DNA of 64,000 nucleotides from contig NZ_CP027666.1 in assembly GCF_003008535.1 (NCBI RefSeq), forward strand, positions 2,655,501 to 2,719,500, given 5' to 3'. Origin of the DNA: Ottowia oryzae. Its GTDB lineage: Bacteria > Pseudomonadota > Gammaproteobacteria > Burkholderiales > Burkholderiaceae_C. Both the position numbers and the translations under genes were made by a program. This document shows, piece by piece, positions 35,857 to 43,479 of the stretch. The notes under the pieces are model-generated. The model saw only the letters and a program-made list of their open reading frames with translations, was not told the DNA's origin and searched no databases. Each line of letters starts with the position of its first letter. Positions within the stretch are counted from its first letter, which is position 1.

Positions 35857-35882
35857 AAAAAGCCCACCGAAGTGGGCTTTCA
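35857..35882. terminator. bidirectional terminator
   Basis: The stem AAAGCCCAC (35859-35867) with loop CGAA pairs with GTGGGCTTT (35872-35880). A and T runs on the two sides suit both the ligase gene (+) and the DUF465 gene (-), which converge here. Confidence 0.8.
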
Positions 35883-35932
35883 AGCGATGAGGCGGCTGCA
35901 CACCGCCGTGGCGGTGCGCGCTACATCGACGA

Positions 35933-36157
35933 TCAGGCAGAGGCTTCTTGCTTCAGCAGGTTGTACAGCTCATCCTTGATCCGCAGCTTTTCTTTCTTCA
36001 GCGCCTCGATTTCGCTGTGCACGCCGCCAGCGTCCAGCGCTTCCAGCCCCGAGATCTTGTGATCCAGTTCGTTGTGTTTCTCGAACAGGTGCAAGAACCG
36101 GTTGTTGGTTCCTTCCGTCTTCAAACGCGTAATCAGCTCGCGGTATTCAGGAAACAT
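35933..36157 (-). CDS. DUF465 (YdcH-like) small coiled-coil protein
   Basis: The 74-residue helical protein MFPEYRELITRLKTEGTNNRF has FLHLFEKHNELDHKISGLE and EIEALKKEKLRIKDELYNLLKQ, the standard DUF465 pattern of two antiparallel helices. Its function is unknown. It lies 48 bp downstream of the decarboxylase gene on the same strand and has a GGAG ribosome-binding site, so the two may share a transcript. Confidence 0.9.
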   Translation of the reverse strand: MFPEYRELITRLKTEGTNNRFLHLFEKHNELDHKISGLEALDAGGVHSEIEALKKEKLRIKDELYNLLKQEASA

Positions 36158-36205
36158 CGTTTCTCCTTTCAGTGATTGAACAGTGGGATTGACCCGATAG
36201 GTTAA

Positions 36206-38560
36206 CTAAAAGTTGCTTTGGTACGGCGAATCAGAGGCCGTCTCGATCATGTCGTTGATCGTGGTCACGGGCGCCAGCGCCTTGGGCGCGTGGTTCGTGG
36301 CCACGCAATCCGCGAAGTAGCGCACCTTGCCGTCGTCGTCCTTGACTTCCACCAGGCCGTGGATGTCGGTTTCAAAGCCAGGGCATTCAATGGCGAAATC
36401 GCGGGCGAACTTCAGGTAGTCAACGATTTTCTTGTTGAACACCTCGCCCGGGATCAGCAACGGAATACCGGGCGGGTAAGGCGTGATCAGCGCGGTGGTC
36501 ACGCGGCCTTCCAGCTTGTCAATCTCCACACGCTCGACCTGGCGGCGGGCAATGCAGGCGTAGGCATCGGCCGGGATCATGGCAGGGGTCAGCTCCGACA
36601 GGTACATGTCGGTGGTCAGGCGGGCGATGTCGTAGCGCGCGTACAGGGCGTGCACGTGCTGGCACAGATCGCGCAGGCCCATGCGCTCGTAGCGGCGGTG
36701 CTGCTGGCAGAACTCCGGCATGATGCGCCACATGGGCTGGTTGCGGTCGTAGTCGTCCTTGAACTGCTGCAGCGCCGTCAGCAACGTGTTCCAGCGGCCT
36801 TTGGTGATGCCGATGGTGAACATGATGAAGAAGCTGTACAGGCCCGTCTTCTCGACCACCACGCCGTGCTCGGCCAGAAACTTGGTCACGATGCTGGCGG
36901 GAATGCCGGTCTTGTCAAATTTGCCGTCCAGGTTCAGGCCCGGGGTGACGATGGTCGCCTTGATCGGGTCGAGCATGTTGAAGCCCGGCGCCAGCTTGCC
37001 AAAGCCGTGCCAGCTCTTGGTCTTGCTGCCGTTCTTGATGATCCAGTCGTCCGAGCGGCCAATGCCCTGGTCGGCCAGCTTGTCGGGGCCCCACACCTGG
37101 AACCACCAGTCGCCCTTGCCGAAGTCGGCCTCCACCTTGCGCATGGCGCGGCGGAAATCCAGCGCCTCGGAGATGCTCTCTTCCACCATCGCGGTGCCGC
37201 CGGGCGGCTCCATCATGGCGGCGGCCACGTCGCAGCTGGCGATGATGCTGTACTGCGGGCTGGTCGAGGTGTGCATCAGGTACGCCTCGTTGAACAGGTA
37301 GCGGTCCAGCTTGACGTTCTGCGAATCCTGCACCAGCACCTGGCTGGCCTGGCTGATGCCCGCCAGCAGCTTGTGGATAGACTGGGTGGAATACACCACC
37401 GACTGCTTGGGCCGCGCGCGCTTCTTGCCCATGGCGTGGTAGGTGCCATAAAACGGGTGGAAGGCCGCGTGCGGCACCCAGGCTTCGTCAAAGTGCAGGT
37501 TGTCGACGTAGCCATCCAGCATGCCCTTGATCGCCTCGGTGTCGTACAGCACCCCGTCGTAGGTCGATTGCGTGAGCGTCAGGATGCGCGGCTTGACCTT
37601 GTCGGCGTCCACGTGCTTGAGCAGCGGGTTGGCGCGGATCTTGGCCTTGATCGCCTCGGGCTCGAACTCGCTCTTCGGGATGGGCCCGATGATGCCGAAA
37701 TGGTTGCGCGTGGGCTTCAGAAAGACGGGAATCGCACCCGTCATGATGATGGCGTGCAGGTTGCTCTTGTGGCAGTTGCGGTCGACCACCACCACGTCAC
37801 CCGGCGCCGCCGTGTGGTGCCACACGATCTTGTTGCTGGTGCTGGTGCCGTTGGTCACGAAAAAGCAGTGGTCGGCGTTGAAGATGCGCGCGGCGTTGCG
37901 CTCGCTCTCGCCAATGGCACCGTTGTGGTCCAGCAGCTGGCCCAGCTCTTCCACGGCGTTGCACACGTCGGCGCGCAGCATGTTCTCGCCATAGAACTGG
38001 TGGTACATCTGCCCGATGGGCGACTTCAGGAAGGCCACGCCGCCCGAATGGCCAGGGCAATGCCAGCTGTAGGAGCCGTCGTCCGCGTAATCCAGCAGGG
38101 CCTTGAAAAACGGCGGCTGGATGCCTTCCAGATAGCTCTTGGCCTCGCGAATGATGTGTTTGGCGACAAAGTCCGGCGTGTCCTCAAACATGTGGATGAA
38201 GCCATGCAGCTCGCGCAGCACGTCGTTGGGCAGGTGCTGGCTGGTCTTGGTCTCGCCGTGCAGGTAGATGGGCACGTCGGCGTTCTTGCGGCGCACTTCC
38301 TGGATGAACGTGCGGAGGTTCTGCACGGCCGTGTCGGCCTCGGGATCGTTGCCCAGCTCTTCGTCGTCGATCGACAAAATGAAGGCGCTGGCGCGGCTTT
38401 GCTGCTGCGCAAACTGCGCCAGATCGCCGTAGCTGGTGGCGCCCACCACCTCGAAGCCCTCCGCCTCGATGGCCTGGGCCAGCGCGCGGATACCCAGGCC
38501 GGACGTGTTCTCGGCGCGGTAGTCTTCGTCGATGATGACAATGGGGAAACGGAATTTCAT
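36206..38560 (-). CDS. PLP-dependent arginine/lysine/ornithine decarboxylase
   Basis: The 784-residue enzyme has the three-part architecture of the large bacterial basic amino-acid decarboxylases. An N-terminal response-regulator-like wing comes first (MKFRFPIVIIDEDYRAEN). The PLP fold type I core has WHCPGHSGGVAFLKSP, FFVTNGTSTSNKIVWH and HFDEAWVPHAAFHPFY, with the Schiff-base Lys near 397 in TQSIHKLLAG. The C-terminal domain includes the conserved ITPYPPGIPLLIPGE. It makes a polyamine or agmatine/cadaverine and consumes protons. Substrate choice among Arg, Lys and Orn cannot be read here. An upstream extension to 38824 is not real. Confidence 0.93.
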   Translation of the reverse strand: MKFRFPIVIIDEDYRAENTSGLGIRALAQAIEAEGFEVVGATSYGDLAQFAQQQSRASAFILSIDDEELGNDPEADTAVQNLRTFIQEVRRKNADVPIYLHGETKTSQHLPNDVLRELHGFIHMFEDTPDFVAKHIIREAKSYLEGIQPPFFKALLDYADDGSYSWHCPGHSGGVAFLKSPIGQMYHQFYGENMLRADVCNAVEELGQLLDHNGAIGESERNAARIFNADHCFFVTNGTSTSNKIVWHHTAAPGDVVVVDRNCHKSNLHAIIMTGAIPVFLKPTRNHFGIIGPIPKSEFEPEAIKAKIRANPLLKHVDADKVKPRILTLTQSTYDGVLYDTEAIKGMLDGYVDNLHFDEAWVPHAAFHPFYGTYHAMGKKRARPKQSVVYSTQSIHKLLAGISQASQVLVQDSQNVKLDRYLFNEAYLMHTSTSPQYSIIASCDVAAAMMEPPGGTAMVEESISEALDFRRAMRKVEADFGKGDWWFQVWGPDKLADQGIGRSDDWIIKNGSKTKSWHGFGKLAPGFNMLDPIKATIVTPGLNLDGKFDKTGIPASIVTKFLAEHGVVVEKTGLYSFFIMFTIGITKGRWNTLLTALQQFKDDYDRNQPMWRIMPEFCQQHRRYERMGLRDLCQHVHALYARYDIARLTTDMYLSELTPAMIPADAYACIARRQVERVEIDKLEGRVTTALITPYPPGIPLLIPGEVFNKKIVDYLKFARDFAIECPGFETDIHGLVEVKDDDGKVRYFADCVATNHAPKALAPVTTINDMIETASDSPYQSNF

Positions 38561-38695
38561 GCGGTCACACTCCTGCCGACGGGCGGCGATCTGCGCGCAA
38601 GTGTACGGAATCTGCATGTCACAACGCGGAGGCCTGCGGGCAATGCACCACAATGGGCGTGTGATAGGCCAGAAACCCTGAAGGACTCGGTAAAG

Positions 38696-39127
38696 ATGGA
38701 CCTCTCCCAATCGACCTGGTGGTGGATCGTGACCGGCGCGCTGGTGGCGCTGGAGCTGCTGGTGGGCACCTTCTACCTGCTCATGCTGGCGCTGGGCGCC
38801 GCCGCCGGTGCCATCGCTGCGCACCTGGGCGCGCCGTTGAGCGCGCAGCTGATCGCCGCCGCCGTCGTAGGCGGTGCGGCCGTCGTCGCCTGCTACCTGA
38901 TCCGCCGCCCGCGCCCTGGCGACCCTTCACCGCGCGCCCAGCGCAGCGTGAACCTGGACGTGGGCGGAACCGTGCACATCGACCGCTGGAACGCCGACGG
39001 CACCGCCAGCGTGCGTTACCGCGGCGCGCCCTGGACGGCCATCCACCGCCCGGGCGTGGCGCCCCGCACCGGCCCGCACCGCGTGGCCGAACTGGTGGGC
39101 AGCCGCCTGCTGGTCGATCCGCTCTGA
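38696..39127 (+). CDS. NfeD-like membrane protein
   Basis: The 143-residue protein has two or three membrane helices (WWWIVTGALVALELLVGTFYLLMLALGAAAGAIAAHLG and the segment after it). A soluble OB-fold domain follows (VGGTVHIDRWNADGTASVRYRGAPWTAI). This short NfeD form almost always neighbours a stomatin/SPFH gene, as here (qmcA, 72 bp downstream), and the pair is thought to organise membrane domains. The gene is divergent from the decarboxylase; the 135 bp between hold no clear hexamers. Confidence 0.88.
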   Translation: MDLSQSTWWWIVTGALVALELLVGTFYLLMLALGAAAGAIAAHLGAPLSAQLIAAAVVGGAAVVACYLIRRPRPGDPSPRAQRSVNLDVGGTVHIDRWNADGTASVRYRGAPWTAIHRPGVAPRTGPHRVAELVGSRLLVDPL

Positions 39128-39199
39128 GCGCCCTGCTTACCCTGCCCCTGGGCCCGCCGGCAAAGGCCAGCGCCCATCACCCCGAAAGGAAGGCCTGTT

Positions 39200-40138
39200 T
39201 TGGAAATTGCACTCATCATCGTCATCATCGTGGCCATCTTCATCGTGCGTTCAGTCAAGGTGGTACCGCAGCAAAACGCCTGGGTGGTCGAGCGGCTGGG
39301 CAAGTACCACGCCACGCTGTCGCCGGGCTTGAACTTTCTGGTGCCCTTCATCGACCGCGTGGCCTACAAGCACAGCCTGAAAGAAATTCCCCTGGACGTG
39401 CCCAGCCAGGTCTGCATCACGCGCGACAACACGCAGCTGCAGGTGGACGGCATCCTGTACTTCCAGGTGACCGACCCGATGCGCGCCAGCTACGGCTCCA
39501 GCAACTACGTCACCGCCATCACGCAACTGGCGCAAACCACGCTGCGCAGCGTGATCGGCAAGCTGGAGCTGGACAAGACCTTTGAAGAGCGCGACATCAT
39601 CAACGCCAAGGTGGTCGAGGCGATCGACGAAGCCGCGCTGAACTGGGGCGTGAAGGTGCTTCGCTACGAAATCAAGGACCTGACGCCGCCCAACGAAATC
39701 TTGCGGTCGATGCAGGCGCAGATCACCGCCGAACGCGAGAAGCGCGCGGTGATCGCCACCTCCGAAGGCAAGCGGCAAGAGCAGATCAACCTGGCCGACG
39801 GCATGAAGCAGGCCGCTATCGCCAAATCCGAAGGCGAAAAGCAGGCGGCCATCAACACCGCCCAGGGCGAAGCCGCTGCCATCACCGAAGTGGCCAACGC
39901 CACCGCGCTGGCCATCGCACGCATTGGTGCGTCTATCCGCGAGCCCGGCGGCGAACAAGCCGTGCAACTGAAAGTGGCCGAGAAGGCCGTGGACGCCTAC
40001 GCCAACCTCGCGCAGGACGCCAACACCACCCTCGTCGTGCCCAGCAACATGACCGAGGTGTCTGCCCTCGTCTCGTCCGCAATGAAGATGGTTCAAGCCA
40101 CCCGCGGCGGCGATGCGGATGCAGCGAGGCGCTTGTGA
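39200..40138 (+). CDS. qmcA: SPFH/stomatin family protein (QmcA-like)
   Basis: The 312-residue protein has one N-terminal membrane anchor (ALIIVIIVAIFIVRSV). The band-7 domain follows (VPQQNAWVVERLGKYHATLSPGLNFLVPFID and the DVPSQVCITRDNTQLQVDGILYFQV core). A coiled-coil Ala/Glu/Lys-rich region comes next (ITAEREKRAVIATSEGKRQEQINLADG) before a final hydrophobic stretch. A strong AAGGAAGG site precedes a TTG start at 39200. It forms a unit with the NfeD-like gene upstream. A palindromic element and tRNA-Ser follow. Confidence 0.92.
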   Translation: MEIALIIVIIVAIFIVRSVKVVPQQNAWVVERLGKYHATLSPGLNFLVPFIDRVAYKHSLKEIPLDVPSQVCITRDNTQLQVDGILYFQVTDPMRASYGSSNYVTAITQLAQTTLRSVIGKLELDKTFEERDIINAKVVEAIDEAALNWGVKVLRYEIKDLTPPNEILRSMQAQITAEREKRAVIATSEGKRQEQINLADGMKQAAIAKSEGEKQAAINTAQGEAAAITEVANATALAIARIGASIREPGGEQAVQLKVAEKAVDAYANLAQDANTTLVVPSNMTEVSALVSSAMKMVQATRGGDADAARRL

Positions 40139-40150
40139 CGGCGGGTTAGT

Positions 40151-40214
40151 TACTACGTATTTGATAGCTGTCAGCGCTTGTGGGTCCAGCGCTAGCAGCC
40201 CATTTCATTCAAAA
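40151..40214. repeat. dispersed palindromic element copy 8, before tRNA-Ser
   Basis: The left end TACTACGTATTTGATAGC leads into arms GCTGTCAGCGC (40167-40177) and GCGCTAGCAGC (40189-40199; two mismatches). The right end is CCATTTCATTC. The flanks match copy 1 on both sides. Confidence 0.8.
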
Positions 40215-40284
40215 CCATCGGTTGAAAGCGGAGATCAGTCGCCAGTTCGATCCACGCTGAGCCGAAAGCGCTGCCAAGACCCGC

Positions 40285-40290
40285 TACAAT
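40285..40290 (+). promoter_or_regulatory. -10 box of tRNA-Ser promoter
   Basis: TACAAT lies 10 bp upstream of the mature tRNA 5' end, the right place for a tRNA promoter, followed by a GC-rich discriminator (GCGCGGC). No good -35 hexamer is visible at the 17-bp spacing. Confidence 0.5.
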
Positions 40291-40300
40291 GCGCGGCTTC

Positions 40301-40391
40301 GGAGCGGTGGATGAGTGGTTTAAGTCGCACGCCTGGAAAGCGTGTGTGGGTTAATAGCCCACCGCGGGTTCGAATCCCGCCTGCTCCGCCA
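40301..40391 (+). tRNA. tRNA-Ser (GGA)
   Basis: The 91-nt gene includes an encoded CCA (40389-40391). The acceptor arms GGAGCGG and CTGCTCC pair with one G-T wobble. The anticodon loop is CTGGAAA between CACGC and GCGTG, giving anticodon GGA for UCC/UCU serine codons. A long variable arm (GTGGG...CCCAC) and the T arm CGGGTTCGAATCCCG complete a type II tRNA. Confidence 0.96.
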
Positions 40392-40396
40392 AAACC

Positions 40397-40431
40397 AAAG
40401 CCCTAAGTAGTCGATCTACTTAGGGCTTTTC
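40397..40431 (+). terminator. terminator of tRNA-Ser
   Basis: The stem AAAGCCCTAAGTAG (40397-40410) pairs perfectly with CTACTTAGGGCTTT (40416-40429) over a five-base loop and ends in a T run. It starts five bases after the CCA end. Confidence 0.9.
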
Positions 40432-40648
40432 TTGTTGGTCCTGGCCTTCAAACTTGGTCTGCGAGAGGGTGTTCGCCCGCTCGCCGCCCTCCGCGGTGGC
40501 GCGACAGCATCCATGGTTGATCGCGCTGCAGGGCGCCGACTCTCACCGGCCAGCTCGACCCTGCCGCTTCACTGCGCACTGCGGTCATAAGCTCAAGCCA
40601 ATTCAATCGTTCGCCTTGAATGCAATTGCTGGCACTCTCCGGGTGATT

Positions 40649-41602
40649 GTGAATTTCCAACAACTGCGTTCTGTTCGCGAAGCCGCGCGCCGTGGTTTCA
40701 ATCTGACCGAAGTGGCCGAGGCGCTGCACACCTCTCAGACCGGCGTAAGCCGCCAGATCCGTGAGTTGGAAGATGAGCTGAGTATCGAGATCTTCGTGCG
40801 CGCTGGCAAACGCCTGACGGGCCTGACACCACCGGGCTCCACGCTGCTGCCTGTCGTCGAGCGCCTGCTCCTGGAGGCCGAAAACCTGCGCCGTGTGGGG
40901 CAGGACTTCAGCGCCAGCCAGGAAGGGCGCCTGTCCATCGCCGCCACGCACACGCAGGCGCGCTACGCCTTGCCGCCGGTGGTGCGCGACTTCCGCGTGC
41001 GCTACCCCAAAGTGGCGCTGCACCTGCACCAGGGCTCACCCGATCAGGTGGCGAAGATGCTGCTTTCGGGGGCCGCCGACATCGGCGTCGCCACCGAGGC
41101 GCTGGCAGGCTTCGACGGGCTGGTCACCCTACCCTGCTACCGCTGGACGCACGTGCGGGTGTTGCCGCCAGCACACCCGCTGCTGAACGAAACAGCGCCG
41201 ATCACGCTGGCCCAGCTGGCACAGCACCCCATCATCACGTACGACCTTGGCTTCACCGGGCGTTCGCACATCGATACCGCCTTCGCGCGTGCCGGCGTTC
41301 GCCCCGACATCGTGCTGACGGCCCTGGACGCCGACGTGATCAAGACCTATGTGGAGCTTGAGCTGGGCGTGGGCATCATCGCGGCGATCGCTTTTGACCC
41401 CGAGCGCGATCGGCAACTGCGGACGCTGGATGCCCGCCACCTGTTCGAAACCAACACCACGCGCCTTGGGCTGCGCCGGGACGCGTGGCTGCGCGGCTAC
41501 GGCTATGAATTCATCGAGCTGTTTGTGCCTACGCTGACACGTGCTCTGGTCGAGCAAGCGTTACGAAGCGAGGGCCCGGACGCCTGGGGCGACCACATCT
41601 GA
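40649..41602 (+). CDS. cysB: LysR-type regulator CysB of sulfur metabolism
   Basis: From the GTG at 40649 the protein has 317 residues. It starts MNFQQLRSVREAARRGFNLTEVAEALHTSQTGVSRQI (helix-turn-helix). The effector domain follows (GRLSIAATHTQARYALPPVVRDF and PITLAQLAQHPIITYDLGFTGR). The THTQARYALP stretch and the ITYDLGFTGR segment are CysB/Cbl hallmarks that bind sulfate or N-acetylserine. It would control sulfate and sulfonate genes. The FMN-reductase gene beside it and the tauD operon at 61-64 kb are plausible targets. Cbl/SsuR is the alternative name. Confidence 0.85.
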   Translation: MNFQQLRSVREAARRGFNLTEVAEALHTSQTGVSRQIRELEDELSIEIFVRAGKRLTGLTPPGSTLLPVVERLLLEAENLRRVGQDFSASQEGRLSIAATHTQARYALPPVVRDFRVRYPKVALHLHQGSPDQVAKMLLSGAADIGVATEALAGFDGLVTLPCYRWTHVRVLPPAHPLLNETAPITLAQLAQHPIITYDLGFTGRSHIDTAFARAGVRPDIVLTALDADVIKTYVELELGVGIIAAIAFDPERDRQLRTLDARHLFETNTTRLGLRRDAWLRGYGYEFIELFVPTLTRALVEQALRSEGPDAWGDHI

Positions 41603-41717
41603 TCCGGACGGATCGGCGATGGCGGCCGATTGCTCGGGCCACAGGCCCAGCGGTCGCTGTCAACGCGACGGCCACCGATGACGGGCTGCGCCGCGCCGGC
41701 CCGCCCAGCGCGTTGTC

Positions 41718-42287
41718 CTACAAGCCGATCACCTCCGGCAGTGCCGCGCGGTTGGGCAAGAATGGAAAGGACTTTTCGACCGATAAGGCAATGCGATCGA
41801 GCAGCGCCTGGTCTGTGATCTCGTAGCCACTGAAATCCGCGTCGATGGCGTACACGCCCACGGGCAGCGTCAGCGCCCTGAAAAAGCTGAACAACGGGCG
41901 AAGCTGGTGGTCAATCACCAGCGAATGACGCTGGCTTCCGCCCGCAGCGGCCAGCAGGACGGGCCTGTCCACCAGCGCATCCTGACCCACGAAGTCGAAC
42001 AGGTGCTTGAACAGGCCGCTGTACGAGCCGCGGTACACAGGGCTGGCCACAATCAGCATGTCCGCAGACTCGATGGCGCTGATCTCTGCTTCGGCGATGG
42101 CGTTCAGGTGGCTGCGATACACCGCACTGCCCAAGTGGGGTGCGATGGCGCCGAGTTCGACCACGCGCGCCTGAATGGGGTGCGCCTCAGCCAGCGTATG
42201 CAAAATCTGCTCCACCAGCGCCCATGTCTTTGAAGGCCGGTTGACACTTCCGGCCACCGCGACCACCTTGAGTTTTTTCTGACCCAT
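41718..42287 (-). CDS. msuE: NAD(P)H-dependent FMN reductase (MsuE/SsuE family)
   Basis: The 189-residue flavodoxin-fold protein opens KVVAVAGSVNRPSKTWALVEQIL (FMN phosphate loop). It contains ADMLIVASPVYRGSYSGLFKHLFDFVGQDAL and VLLAAAGGSQRHSLVIDHQLRPLFSFF. This fits the reductases that feed FMNH2 to alkanesulfonate monooxygenases. A GAGGAT site precedes the ATG. It converges with cysB, consistent with a sulfonate-sulfur role, although no monooxygenase gene is next to it. Confidence 0.82.
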   Translation of the reverse strand: MGQKKLKVVAVAGSVNRPSKTWALVEQILHTLAEAHPIQARVVELGAIAPHLGSAVYRSHLNAIAEAEISAIESADMLIVASPVYRGSYSGLFKHLFDFVGQDALVDRPVLLAAAGGSQRHSLVIDHQLRPLFSFFRALTLPVGVYAIDADFSGYEITDQALLDRIALSVEKSFPFLPNRAALPEVIGL

Positions 42288-42418
42288 CGAACATCCTCTT
42301 CGACCCATGTGGCACCTTGCAACGGTGCACGCCCATTCAAAAAGCGGGGCGCATGGGCATTAGAGCGCTGTAGGGCGCGCGGCGTGGCTCGAAACTCGAC
42401 TATCGATATGCGTTCCGT

Positions 42419-42448
42419 GGCGCGCTGCATTACACGTTGCAGCGCGCC
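42419..42448. other. 11-bp perfect hairpin after a small gene
   Basis: GGCGCGCTGCA (42419-42429) pairs with TGCAGCGCGCC (42438-42448) around an eight-base loop. It lies 7 bp beyond the stop of the minus-strand small protein gene. There is no T run, so it is a weak terminator candidate or an mRNA-stabilising hairpin. It is not a copy of the dispersed element. Confidence 0.5.
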
Positions 42449-42454
42449 GTGGGT

Positions 42455-42610
42455 TCAAGAGCGCCGCGCCGCCTGACGCCCGGTGCGCGTGGCACGCACC
42501 GCACGCGCGACTTTTCCTTCGTCTTCAGACTTCGGCGCCTTGCCGCTCGAATAGGCCTTCTTGGCCGCCATGACGGCGGCGGCCAGAGCGAGCAGTTTGA
42601 TCAGTTTCAT
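42455..42610 (-). CDS. 51-residue single-helix membrane protein, unknown function
   Basis: From the ATG at 42610 the product is MKLIKLLALAAAVMAAKKAY followed by a basic, Arg/Ala-rich tail ending RTGRQAARRS. It has one short membrane helix with positive charges on both sides. The frame continues upstream to 42784, but that part is not protein-like. A GGGACCC stretch upstream is a poor ribosome-binding site. I recognise no family; small proteins of this shape are common in Comamonadaceae. Confidence 0.5.
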   Translation of the reverse strand: MKLIKLLALAAAVMAAKKAYSSGKAPKSEDEGKVARAVRATRTGRQAARRS

Positions 42611-42758
42611 GACGATGGGTCCCTTGGTTTTGACTATGAATTGGAGACCCACAGTATCTGGCGGTGCGCCGGCAGCGCCTGTGCGCCGATTCCGACGTAG
42701 GCGTCCGACAAAGGCGGATTCGGGCCAGAGTTTGACCTGACCACGCCGCGCAACGCGC

Positions 42759-43430
42759 TCAGTACGACAGCGTACGCACCCCATCGGCGGTACCGATCAG
42801 GCAGACGTCGGCCTTCTGGTGCGCGAATACCCCCACGGTGACGACGCCGGGCCACTGGTTCACTTCGCTCTCGAAGCCCAGCGGATCCAGAATCAGCAGG
42901 CCGCGCACGTCCAGGATGTGCTGGCCGTTGTCGGTTACCAAGGGCTTGCCGTCCTTCAGGCGCAGCGTGGCCAGGCCGTTCAGCTTTTCAAACTGCCGCG
43001 TGATGCGCTGCGCAGCCATCGGAATCACTTCCACAGGCAGCGGAAACTGCCCCAGCGCATCCACCAGCTTCGATTCATCGGCGATGCAGACAAAGCGGCG
43101 CGCCTGCGCGGCGACGATCTTCTCGCGCGTCAGCGCGGCGCCGCCGCCTTTGACGAGGTGCCCGCGCGGGTCGATCTCGTCCGCGCCGTCGATGTACACC
43201 GCCAGCTCGCCCACCTGATTGGCGTCGAACACCGGAATGCCCTGCGCCTTCAGCAGCCGCGTGGATGCCTCTGACGACGACACTGCGCCCGCAATGCGGT
43301 CCTTGATCAGGCCCAGCTCGTCAATGAACTTGTTCACCGTTGAGCCGGTGCCCACGCCCACGATTTCGCCCGGCACCACGTAGTCCAGCGCAGCCTGGCC
43401 CACGAGGGCCTTCAATTCGTCCTGGGTCAT
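42759..43430 (-). CDS. rpiA: ribose-5-phosphate isomerase A
   Basis: RpiA interconverts ribose and ribulose 5-phosphate in the pentose phosphate pathway. The 223-residue protein carries IVGVGTGSTVNKFIDELG, AVYIDGADEIDPRGHLVKGGGAAL (catalytic Asp and substrate-binding loop), ADESKLVDALG and the closing GVFAHQKADVCLIGT. The ATG at 43430 has GGAGG 12 bases upstream; a GTG at 43448 would add six residues. It is divergent from pyrD with a 49-bp gap. Confidence 0.95.
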   Translation of the reverse strand: MTQDELKALVGQAALDYVVPGEIVGVGTGSTVNKFIDELGLIKDRIAGAVSSSEASTRLLKAQGIPVFDANQVGELAVYIDGADEIDPRGHLVKGGGAALTREKIVAAQARRFVCIADESKLVDALGQFPLPVEVIPMAAQRITRQFEKLNGLATLRLKDGKPLVTDNGQHILDVRGLLILDPLGFESEVNQWPGVVTVGVFAHQKADVCLIGTADGVRTLSY

Positions 43431-43479
43431 TTGCGACAATTCCTCCACACCTACACAAAGTCTTGCTGAGAATTATCCA

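Noticed and set aside
36218..39127. A 969-codon plus-strand frame antisense to the decarboxylase
   Set aside because: It is a shadow frame except for its last ~143 codons, which are the real NfeD-like gene starting at 38696.
42419..42448. Hairpin as another copy of the dispersed element
   Set aside because: The stem GGCGCGCTGCA has a different sequence and lacks the AT-rich and CGATTTCAT ends.
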